From CALZIK01 sp046756565 (GTDB lineage Bacteria; Acidobacteriota; Thermoanaerobaculia; Multivoradales; JAHEKO01), in assembly GCA_046756565.1 (NCBI GenBank), contig JBHHWO010000218.1:1-5385 (forward strand): DNA of 5,385 nucleotides, given 5' to 3'. The notes below the pieces were generated by a model. The model made no database searches. It saw nothing but the letters and a program-made list of their open reading frames with translations, and was not told the DNA's origin. Each line of letters begins with the position of its first letter. The stretch's first letter is position 1. Position numbers and translations under genes: made by a program. Shown in pieces: positions 1 to 5,385 of this stretch.

Positions 1-264
1 TGGCCCCATGGCGCTCGCAACGCGACCGTCTCGACTTCTGCCACGGGCTGCTAGCATCGAGACGAACAGCAGCTGTGCGCCCAGCCGCAGTCGACCGGTC
101 CACAGGAGCGCCGCCGCCACGAGCGGTGCGGCGACGATGACCACCGCCGCGTATCCGGTCTGAAACCCGTTCAACTCGACCCCGAGGCGGGAATGTGCAT
201 GGCCGTGGAGGACCACCACCACGAGGTGGGTCAGAACCGCGAGCGTGCCCAGGCGAGCCATCAT
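1..264 (-). CDS. Small multi-pass membrane protein of unknown function, N-terminal part (3' end outside window)
   Basis: An open frame of 88 codons runs from tandem ATG ATG codons (264-259) to the window edge without a stop. The first ATG overlaps the TGA of the kinase-lyase gene as ATGA, and GAAGGG lies directly upstream as a possible, rather close ribosome-binding site. The product has hydrophobic segments at about residues 7-19 (LAVLTHLVVVVLH), 38-55 (GYAAVVIVAAPLVAAALL) and 61-73 (LGAQLLFVSMLAA), indicating an integral inner-membrane protein. A histidine cluster, HGHAH (20-24), sits at the end of the first segment. After residue 73 the sequence turns abruptly polar and arginine-rich (RGRSRDGR), either a cytoplasmic loop or the mark of a frameshift; the end is not visible. 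I do not recognise a named family with certainty. The coupling suggests co-expression with the fusion enzyme, but a role in transport would be a guess. Confidence 0.72.
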   Translation of the reverse strand, partial: MMARLGTLAVLTHLVVVVLHGHAHSRLGVELNGFQTGYAAVVIVAAPLVAAALLWTGRLRLGAQLLFVSMLAARGRSRDGRVASAMGP

Positions 265-2582
265 CCCTTCGGATCCCGGTGCAGCTCGGCCAGAGCCGAG
301 TCCACCGCCCGCACTACCATGTCGGCGTCGTCCCCGTCGATTATCACCGGACCCTTGATCTTGACCACGTTGTGCAGCGGACCGTCGATGTCGGTGAGAA
401 CGCGCCGGCAGCGCAAACCGTCGACCAGCCGGGCGGTCTCCCCGGCCGCCGGTTCGAGCGTCTCGCGATCCCGGACCAGCTCGATGCCGATGAAAAGACC
501 GGCGCCGCGGACGTCTCCGATCAGAGCATGGCGCTCTATGAGCCCGGAGAGAGCATCGCGCAGGTGTGTCCCGACGTCGAGTGCGTTCCGCTGGAGGTCC
601 TCCTCGTCGATTACGTCCAGCACGGCTTTGCCGATGGCGCATGAGACGGGGTTGCCGCCGCACGTCGAGAAGAACTCCATTCCCGCCTCCTCGAAGGAGC
701 GAGCGATCTCGCGAGTCGTGACCACGGCTCCCATTGGGTGGCCGTTGCCGATCGGCTTGCCCATCACCACGATGTCCGGCACTACCCCCGACAGCTCGAA
801 CCCCCAGAAGTGACTTCCGATCCGCCCGAAGCCGACCTGGACCTCGTCGGCTATGCACAGCCCGCCGGCCCGGCGCACGTGCTCGAAAGCGGCTTCGAGA
901 TAGCCCGCGGGTGGAATCACCTGCCCGCCACAGGAGAGCAGAGACTCGGTTATGAAGCCGGCGATTGGCCGGCCCGCGTCGGCGATGACCTTCTCCAGCT
1001 CGGCCGCATACGCCGTCCCGGTCTCGCGGCCCTGTCCCTTGAACCTCCCGCGATAGCCGTCGGCGATCGGCACCACGTGGACCCAGTCCTGCGGTCGGCC
1101 GGCGCCGCCCCTGCCCAGGAACTTGTAGGGGCTGATGTCGATCATGGTGTTCGTGTGGCCGTGGTAGGCGCCATCCACGACCAGCATGTCGCGGCGCCCG
1201 GTGTGCGCGCGAACCAGTCGGAGCGCCAGCTCGTTGGCCTCCGAGCCCGAGTTCACGAAGAAGCAAACCTCCAACGGCGCCGGCAACTTGGCGCACAGCC
1301 GATCGGCGTACTCGATGATCTCGTCGTGTAGATACCGGGTGTTCGTGTTCAGGCGGGCCATCTGCCGCTGCCCGGCCTCCACGACCCGCGGGTGGCAGTG
1401 GCCGACATGGGGGACGTTGTTGTAGACATCGAGGTACGGCCGCTCCCATTCGTCGAACAGGAACTGACCCCTTCCCCGTGAGAGCTTGAGCGGCTCGCGG
1501 TAGGTCAGAGACAGAGCGCTCGAGATCCTCCGGCGCCGCCCCTCCTCGGTCTGCAATCGCGGCCCGACCCGTTTCTCGAACACCGGCTCGCCGGTACCGG
1601 CGGCCAGCCCCTCGGCCGCGGCAATGGGATCCAGAGCGAGCCAACGCTCGAGCGCGGGCCAGGCACGTCGCTCGGTCTCGAACCACTCCTTGCGGTCCGG
1701 GTCGATCTCGCGCCGCTCGGCGGCGATCGACAACGACGCCGCCAGGCGGCCGCAGATCAGAGCATACAAAACCTCGAGCTCCGTCCTGCTCAGGGGCCGC
1801 CGGCGGTGGTAGCTTGCCACGATCTCGGCTCCGGCAGCGAGCGGATCGGGCTCGTCCAGAAGCGCGTAGGTCAGCGCGATCGCCAGTTCGCAGATCGGCG
1901 GGCTGACCAGGCAGTCGCCGAAGTCCAGGAGTCCCACGACCCGCTCGTCCTCGACCAGCAGGTTCTCGTCGTTGAGATCCCCGTGGATCAGAGCCCGCGG
2001 CATCACATCGAGAAAAGGCAGCGCCGAGGAGACGAAAAGGAGAAAGGCGTGATCCAGAAGCCGGCGGCGCTCGGGCTCGGGCACCCTCCACACGCCGGCG
2101 CGGTGCTGCGCGGCTCGAATGAGGTCCCAGCGGTGAGTGCGTCCGGTTTCCGGCGCCACGGCCACCTGCAAGGTGTTCGCGATCTCGGCCAGGACCCGAC
2201 CGAGATCCTCTCGCCGCTCTCGCGACGCAGGACCGGCATCACGCCAGGGCGTGCCCGACACGAAGCGAACCAGCCGGCCGCGAACCGAGCACTCTTCATC
2301 GGACCGCGCCGCCTCGATCCCGCCCTGCCGAGTGGGCACGATTCGTGGCAGCTCGAGACCCAGCCGCGCGGCGGCCAGCGTTTCGATCGCCCGATGCTCG
2401 AGGGCGAGTGTTTCGGCCGACTGTTGATCGCCGTTGAGCTTGAGCACGAAACGGGTACCGTCCGGCCGATCGACGCGGAAGTTGTCGTTCTCGCCGGCCA
2501 GCGGCGAGATCGTCCCGTCGATGCCGTACTCGGCCGCCAGGAGCTCGGCCAACACCGGGTCCTGGGCGCTGATTCTGGTCAT
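261..2582 (-). CDS. Fused APH/hydroxylysine-kinase-like kinase and class III ammoniophospholyase-type PLP enzyme
   Basis: A 773-residue two-domain protein. Residues 1-320 form an aminoglycoside-phosphotransferase (APH) fold kinase like hydroxylysine kinase: FVLKLN with ATP-binding K48, the catalytic loop HGDLNDENLL (H200, D202, N207) and metal-binding D220 in LLDFGD. Residues 345-773 form a class III aminotransferase fold: TNTRYLHD (413-420), NSGSEAN (444-450), YHGHT (473-477), DEVQVGFGR with D579, and Schiff-base K609 in MGKPIGNGHP. TNTRYLHD and the HVGHCHP segment point to the lineage of ethanolamine-phosphate and 5-phosphohydroxylysine phospholyases rather than true transaminases. The expected chemistry is ATP-dependent phosphorylation of a hydroxy-amine or hydroxy-amino acid, then release of phosphate and ammonia to leave an aldehyde. 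Longer bacterial relatives of about 1000 residues carry an M23 peptidase domain between the two; here there is only a linker of about 25 residues. The ATG overlaps the GNAT remnant's stop and lacks a clear ribosome-binding site, so coupled translation is likely. The fold is certain; the substrate is open. Confidence 0.94.
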   Translation of the reverse strand: MTRISAQDPVLAELLAAEYGIDGTISPLAGENDNFRVDRPDGTRFVLKLNGDQQSAETLALEHRAIETLAAARLGLELPRIVPTRQGGIEAARSDEECSVRGRLVRFVSGTPWRDAGPASRERREDLGRVLAEIANTLQVAVAPETGRTHRWDLIRAAQHRAGVWRVPEPERRRLLDHAFLLFVSSALPFLDVMPRALIHGDLNDENLLVEDERVVGLLDFGDCLVSPPICELAIALTYALLDEPDPLAAGAEIVASYHRRRPLSRTELEVLYALICGRLAASLSIAAERREIDPDRKEWFETERRAWPALERWLALDPIAAAEGLAAGTGEPVFEKRVGPRLQTEEGRRRRISSALSLTYREPLKLSRGRGQFLFDEWERPYLDVYNNVPHVGHCHPRVVEAGQRQMARLNTNTRYLHDEIIEYADRLCAKLPAPLEVCFFVNSGSEANELALRLVRAHTGRRDMLVVDGAYHGHTNTMIDISPYKFLGRGGAGRPQDWVHVVPIADGYRGRFKGQGRETGTAYAAELEKVIADAGRPIAGFITESLLSCGGQVIPPAGYLEAAFEHVRRAGGLCIADEVQVGFGRIGSHFWGFELSGVVPDIVVMGKPIGNGHPMGAVVTTREIARSFEEAGMEFFSTCGGNPVSCAIGKAVLDVIDEEDLQRNALDVGTHLRDALSGLIERHALIGDVRGAGLFIGIELVRDRETLEPAAGETARLVDGLRCRRVLTDIDGPLHNVVKIKGPVIIDGDDADMVVRAVDSALAELHRDPKG

Positions 2583-2773
2583 CGGAGCACCCGCCGGCCG
2601 GCCAACGTCGCCGGCGCAAACGACTGTTCGAGATACAAGGCCATGTCTTCGGGTGTGTTCAGGCTTTCGAATGTCTCGCGGAAAGTCCGCGAGCCGAGCT
2701 CCGAGAGAGCCTCCGCATCGTCGATAGAGCCCCTGCGGATTCGAACCTCGGTCGCTGCTGTCTTATCGCTCAC
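2579..2773 (-). CDS. Truncated GNAT N-acetyltransferase (N-terminal fragment only), probable gene remnant
   Basis: A 64-residue ORF beginning at GTG and overlapping the cyclotransferase gene by 11 bases; its TGA stop overlaps the ATG of the kinase-lyase gene (ATGA). Residues 9-53 match the opening strand and first two helices of GNAT acetyltransferases: EVRIRRGSIDDAEAL, then SRTFRETF and NTPEDMALYLEQSF. A full GNAT protein has about 150-170 residues and binds acetyl-CoA through a later R/Q-x-x-G-x-G/A loop; none of that is present. The final residues (ATLAGRRVLR) no longer resemble the family, and the following DNA codes directly for the kinase domain, so I see no downstream piece to restore by a frameshift. 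It is best read as a remnant left by a deletion that joined the two genes. It cannot be a working acetyltransferase, but its translation may still couple the flanking genes. The GTG has only a weak, close GAGG upstream. Confidence 0.65.
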   Translation of the reverse strand: MSDKTAATEVRIRRGSIDDAEALSELGSRTFRETFESLNTPEDMALYLEQSFAPATLAGRRVLR

Positions 2774-3275
2774 GAGCCTCGTAGAGGTTTGCCACGGTCT
2801 CGACCTCGCCGTCTTTGAGGACCGGAACCAGAATACGCACGTAGTCGCTGCCCTCGAACTGATCCAAGCGCGACCAGTGCCGAGGCAGATCCTCCGAGAC
2901 GAACAGCTGGACCGGCACCTCGCCTCCGCTCATCGACCAACGCAGGGCCGGGAAGCCATAGTGCACGCCCCATCCCAGCTCGCGAAGCTCGCCTCGCACC
3001 GACAGCCCGGACGTCCACTCGCCGGCGAGCTCGGCGACCTGGTCGTGATTCGATCTTCCCGGGGCCAATGAGCCGTAGACCGCCAGCCGGACACTCGCCC
3101 GGAATCGGGATTCCAGCGCCGCCTCGACCTCCTCGTGCTCGGCGCCCGCGCCGGCCGACCGCAGCCGGTTCACTCGCTCGAGCCTTCCGAGATCGCTGTC
3201 GAGGAAATCCTCCATCTGGCGCTCAAGAGGCCTTCTCTCGCCGCCCTCCTCCGGCCCCGCCGGCGTCGACCCCAA
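2763..3275 (-). CDS. Gamma-glutamylcyclotransferase / AIG2-like family protein
   Basis: A small protein of the gamma-glutamylcyclotransferase fold. Characterised members release 5-oxoproline from gamma-glutamyl amino acids, glutathione or gamma-glutamyl-amines. The family signature is complete: AVYGSLAPGRSNH (65-77, the substrate-binding loop), GWGVHYGFPAL (101-111), and LDQFEGSDYVR (137-147), in which E141 matches the catalytic glutamate of human GGCT (LDEQEG). The start is uncertain. The outermost ATG at 3275 gives 170 residues and a 53-base overlap with the decarboxylase gene. The ATG at 3215 (residue 21) gives 150 residues, begins 7 bases after the decarboxylase stop and fits the usual family size better, so I prefer it. 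Neither has a strong ribosome-binding site. Residues 21-60 are charged and look like a helical extension ahead of the core. The TAA stop lies inside the next ORF. The gamma-glutamyl substrate is not identifiable. Confidence 0.87.
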   Translation of the reverse strand: MGSTPAGPEEGGERRPLERQMEDFLDSDLGRLERVNRLRSAGAGAEHEEVEAALESRFRASVRLAVYGSLAPGRSNHDQVAELAGEWTSGLSVRGELRELGWGVHYGFPALRWSMSGGEVPVQLFVSEDLPRHWSRLDQFEGSDYVRILVPVLKDGEVETVANLYEARER

Positions 3276-4707
3276 GGCCGGCCGAGGTCAGTACCTCGTC
3301 CACCGAAAGACGGATGTCCTCGAGGCACATCTTCATCCGGTCGAGGTGGGTCCGGAAGTTGAGAACGCAGATCCGCAAAACGAAGCGTCCGTCGAGCACG
3401 GTGCCGGTCAGGAACACTCGTTGTCTGGCGTTGACGCGATCGATCAGTTCGCGGTTCAGCCGGTTCGCCTGCTCGACGTCGAGACCCGACGGCTCGAGGC
3501 GAAAGGCAATCACCGACAGCTGGGCCGGTGCGACGATCCCGAGCTCCGGAATCGTCTGCAACTCGGCGTGAGCCCATTCGGTGAGATCGAGCTTCTCGTC
3601 GAGACAGCGCCGAAACGCGGCCAGCCCGTGGACCTTGATCGGCAGCCAGACCCGCAGCCCACGGAAGTCCCTCGAAAGCTCCGGCGAGATCTCGCAGAAG
3701 TCGACCAACTCGCGGTCGTCTTGCATGGGCGGCATGTAGTCCGCGTGCACCGTATGCGCCCGCTCGAGGGCGGCGCCATCGCGCACCAAGAGGCAGCCCG
3801 TGCCGTACGGCAGGAAGAGACCCTTGTGGGGATCGAGAGTAATCGAGTCGGCCCGCTCGATCCCCGCCATCAATCGGCGTCCGCGCTCGGTCAGGGCGAA
3901 GAAGCCGCCATAGGCGGCGTCGAGGTGGAGCCAGAGCCGCTCCCGCTGGGCGACGTCGGCGAGCGCGTCGAGGTCATCGACCGCACCGGTATTGGTGGTG
4001 CCGACGCTGCCCACGATCAAGAACGGCTTCGAGCCGGCGGCCCGGTCATCTTGAATCCGCCGCTCGAGCTCGTCGATGCGAATGCACCAGCGCTCATCGA
4101 CCGGGACCATCCGGACAGCGGATTCGGGAAAGCCGGCCAGAGCCGCGGCTCGCATCACGCAGTGATGGACCTGATCCGAGGCGTAAATCGTGCCGTTCAG
4201 GAAGTTCTCGGGCAGCCGCTCGCGTCGGGCCGTGAAGATGGCGCTGAAGTTGGAGAGCGAGCCACCCGAGGACAGAAACCCCTCGGCTTCGGCCGGATAG
4301 CCGAACATGTCGCAGAACCAGCGCACCACGTTGACCTCGAGTTGGACCAGGCCCGGCGCCGCGGTCCACACGGTGACGTAGCGATTGACGCCGTTGGCGA
4401 TGTAGTCGGCGACTGCGGACTCGTAGAGGCCGCCGCCGGGGATGTAGGCCATGAAGCCGGGCCCCGGATTGGTGAAGCTGGTCGGCGTCGCCCGCTCGAA
4501 GACCGTTTCCAGGAGCTGCTCGACGCCCGTACCCTCTTCGGGCGCACTCTCGACCAGTGAGCGCGCCAGCTCGCGCGCTCCCGAGATATCCAGCGACGGC
4601 TGGCTCGGCAGGCTCGCGATGTGCTCAACGACGCGCTCGGTCGCTAGACGAGCCATCTCTCGCATCTCTTCCGGAGTCGGCTCCAGAGCCAGAAGATCGT
4701 CCCGCAT
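3223..4707 (-). CDS. Group II pyridoxal-dependent decarboxylase family protein (aromatic-L-amino-acid/glutamate decarboxylase-like)
   Basis: A 494-residue fold-type I PLP enzyme of the group II decarboxylase family, whose members remove the alpha-carboxyl group of amino acids to give amines; it should be cytoplasmic. Visible motifs in order are PGPGFMAYIPGGG (81-93), the phosphate-binding SSGGSLSNFSA (146-156), SDQVHH with H181 as the likely ring-stacking histidine, VGTTNTGAVDDL (235-246), HLDAAYGG with D263 facing the pyridine nitrogen, and DPHKGLF with K295 as the Schiff-base lysine. Length is normal for the family (about 470-510). The start ATG has a TAGGA ribosome-binding site 7 bases upstream. 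The last 20 or so residues are a Gly/Ala-rich tail lacking family motifs, overlapping the longer version of the next gene. The lysine motif is HKG rather than the HKW of classical aromatic decarboxylases, so it belongs to a divergent subfamily. Substrate is unknown, and another PLP reaction such as aldehyde synthase is possible. Confidence 0.92.
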   Translation of the reverse strand: MRDDLLALEPTPEEMREMARLATERVVEHIASLPSQPSLDISGARELARSLVESAPEEGTGVEQLLETVFERATPTSFTNPGPGFMAYIPGGGLYESAVADYIANGVNRYVTVWTAAPGLVQLEVNVVRWFCDMFGYPAEAEGFLSSGGSLSNFSAIFTARRERLPENFLNGTIYASDQVHHCVMRAAALAGFPESAVRMVPVDERWCIRIDELERRIQDDRAAGSKPFLIVGSVGTTNTGAVDDLDALADVAQRERLWLHLDAAYGGFFALTERGRRLMAGIERADSITLDPHKGLFLPYGTGCLLVRDGAALERAHTVHADYMPPMQDDRELVDFCEISPELSRDFRGLRVWLPIKVHGLAAFRRCLDEKLDLTEWAHAELQTIPELGIVAPAQLSVIAFRLEPSGLDVEQANRLNRELIDRVNARQRVFLTGTVLDGRFVLRICVLNFRTHLDRMKMCLEDIRLSVDEVLTSAGLGVDAGGAGGGRREKAS

Positions 4708-4714
4708 GCCGTGA

Positions 4715-4719
4715 TCCTA
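4715..4719 (-). promoter_or_regulatory. Shine-Dalgarno site of the decarboxylase gene
   Basis: On the minus strand TAGGA lies 7 bases before the ATG at 4707, a normal spacing. It falls in the 12-base gap after the aminotransferase stop and supports the chosen start. It also overlaps the second of the two tandem TAG codons. It is the clearest ribosome-binding site in the window; the other internal starts seem to depend mainly on overlap with the preceding gene. Confidence 0.6.
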
Positions 4720-5385
4720 CTAGGGCCTGCCGAGTGCGCTGGCGAAGCGCTCGCCGAGGCCTCTCAGTCTCTCGACCGGCTCGTTCGAGAAGACCAGTCG
4801 CAGGAAGCCGGAGCTTCGAATGGAGCCCCAACCGGTCATCGCGGTGGCGACGACCTTCCCCCGCTCGAGAAGCAGATCGGAGGCCTCGGAACCGGACAGG
4901 CCGAGCCGAGCGACGTCGACGAGAAGCGACCACCCGCCCTCGGGCTTTACCACCGGATAGGCGGCGAGCTCGTCGAGAATCACGTCCCGGCGCCGCTGCC
5001 ACTCGGCGGTCGCAGCCGCGATGCCGTCCTCGGTGGCGGTCAGCGCGGCCGTGGCGGCAGCCTGCGCAATGCCGACGTTGCACACTACGTTCGAGATTGC
5101 TACCAGGCCGATATCGTCGACGATCTCGGGTGGCGCGACGATCCAACCGACTCGCCACCCGATCATGCGGTATTCCTTGGAGACCGCACCGACCGTGATC
5201 GTCCGGTCGGCCATGCCCGGCAGGGCCGCCGGATGGATGGGTTCCAGATCGTCGAAGAGAAGCCTCTCCATCGCGCTGTCGTAGATCATCCACGCATCGG
5301 CGTTCTTGCACACCGAGCAGATCGCCGACCAGTCGGCGCGCGAGAAGACTGCGCCGGAGGGCATCGCCGGGCTCATCATGAGGAA
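4720..5385 (-). CDS. Class I/II PLP-dependent aminotransferase, C-terminal part (5' end outside window)
   Basis: This is the C-terminal 221 residues of a fold-type I aminotransferase of the aspartate aminotransferase superfamily, a cytoplasmic enzyme that moves an amino group from an amino acid to a 2-oxo acid using PLP. The frame is open to the window edge, so the start and roughly the first 160-180 residues are missing. Numbering from the Met at 5379, the PLP Schiff-base lysine is K68 in SKEYRMIGWRVGW, with R76 in the GWRxG phosphate-binding motif. D34 in IYDSAMERL is the likely pyridine-nitrogen aspartate, and R194 in GFLRLVFSN is the likely substrate-carboxylate arginine. The usual NPTG motif reads MPSG (residues 6-9), so the conserved Asn is replaced by Met. 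Two in-frame TAG codons in tandem end the gene, 12 bases before the decarboxylase start, which suggests one transcript. The family is clear; the substrate is not. Confidence 0.93.
   Translation of the reverse strand, partial: FLMMSPAMPSGAVFSRADWSAICSVCKNADAWMIYDSAMERLLFDDLEPIHPAALPGMADRTITVGAVSKEYRMIGWRVGWIVAPPEIVDDIGLVAISNVVCNVGIAQAAATAALTATEDGIAAATAEWQRRRDVILDELAAYPVVKPEGGWSLLVDVARLGLSGSEASDLLLERGKVVATAMTGWGSIRSSGFLRLVFSNEPVERLRGLGERFASALGRP

Noticed and set aside
193..1331. Plus-strand open frames of 149-206 codons over the lyase domain
   Set aside because: All are antisense to the class III PLP domain, with Arg/Ser/Pro- or Gly/Val/Asp-rich products and no motifs.
2296..2619. A 107-codon minus-strand frame that could have been the lost C-terminal part of the GNAT gene by frameshift
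   Set aside because: Its translation is arginine-rich, has no acetyl-CoA-binding motif and overlaps the well-conserved start of the kinase domain in another frame, so it does not restore the acetyltransferase.
1806..3071. A 421-codon open frame on the plus strand
   Set aside because: It runs antisense across the kinase domain, GNAT fragment and cyclotransferase genes, all of which carry clear family motifs. Its translation has no recognisable domain, as expected of an antisense shadow in high-GC coding DNA.
3346..4560. A 404-codon open frame on the plus strand
   Set aside because: It lies entirely antisense to the decarboxylase gene, whose PLP motifs are intact. The product is low-complexity and unlike any family I know.
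4708..4719. Possible terminator or promoter between the aminotransferase and decarboxylase genes
   Set aside because: The gap is only 12 bases, has no hairpin, and is filled by a second stop codon and the Shine-Dalgarno site.
4557..5311. Open frames on both strands over the aminotransferase (4557-5198 plus; 4625-5311 minus)
   Set aside because: Both give arginine-rich translations without motifs, while the minus-strand frame at 4720-5385 holds SKEYRMIGWRVGW and other aminotransferase signatures.

Overview
The window is about two-thirds G+C and is packed with protein-coding sequence. Every supported gene lies on the minus strand, so transcription runs from position 5385 towards position 1. 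Gene density, strong third-position G/C and ATGA-type overlaps point to a high-GC bacterium. The families present do not fix a phylum. An Acidobacteriota, myxobacterial or other high-GC environmental lineage would fit, but that is only a guess.

Layout in transcription order: (1) 5385-4720, the C-terminal part of a fold-type I class I/II aminotransferase whose 5' end lies outside the window; (2) 4707-3223, a complete group II pyridoxal-dependent decarboxylase-like enzyme; (3) 3215 (or 3275)-2763, a small gamma-glutamylcyclotransferase/AIG2-like protein; (4) 2773-2579, a 64-residue ORF that is only the N-terminal third of a GNAT acetyltransferase; (5) 2582-261, a 773-residue two-domain protein joining an aminoglycoside-phosphotransferase/hydroxylysine-kinase-like kinase to a class III 'aminotransferase' of the ammoniophospholyase type (the ETNPPL/PHYKPL lineage); (6) 264-1, the N-terminal 88 residues of a small membrane protein that runs off the window. 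Junctions are a 12-base gap, a 7-base gap (or 53-base overlap), an 11-base overlap, a 4-base overlap and a 4-base overlap. This looks like one polycistronic, translationally coupled operon. I see no terminator, RNA gene, insertion sequence or CRISPR array, and no gene-free stretch above 20 bases.

How the genes may work together: three of the six encode PLP enzymes. The fusion protein is expected to phosphorylate a hydroxylated amine or amino acid and then eliminate phosphate and ammonia to leave an aldehyde. The upstream decarboxylase could supply an amine, the aminotransferase could act on the amino acid or its products, and the cyclotransferase-like protein could release gamma-glutamylated amines or amino acids. 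This amine/hydroxyamino-acid catabolism model is inference; no substrate can be read from the sequence. The most notable items are the kinase-phospholyase fusion, the PLP-rich operon around it, and the truncated acetyltransferase remnant immediately upstream of the fusion gene.
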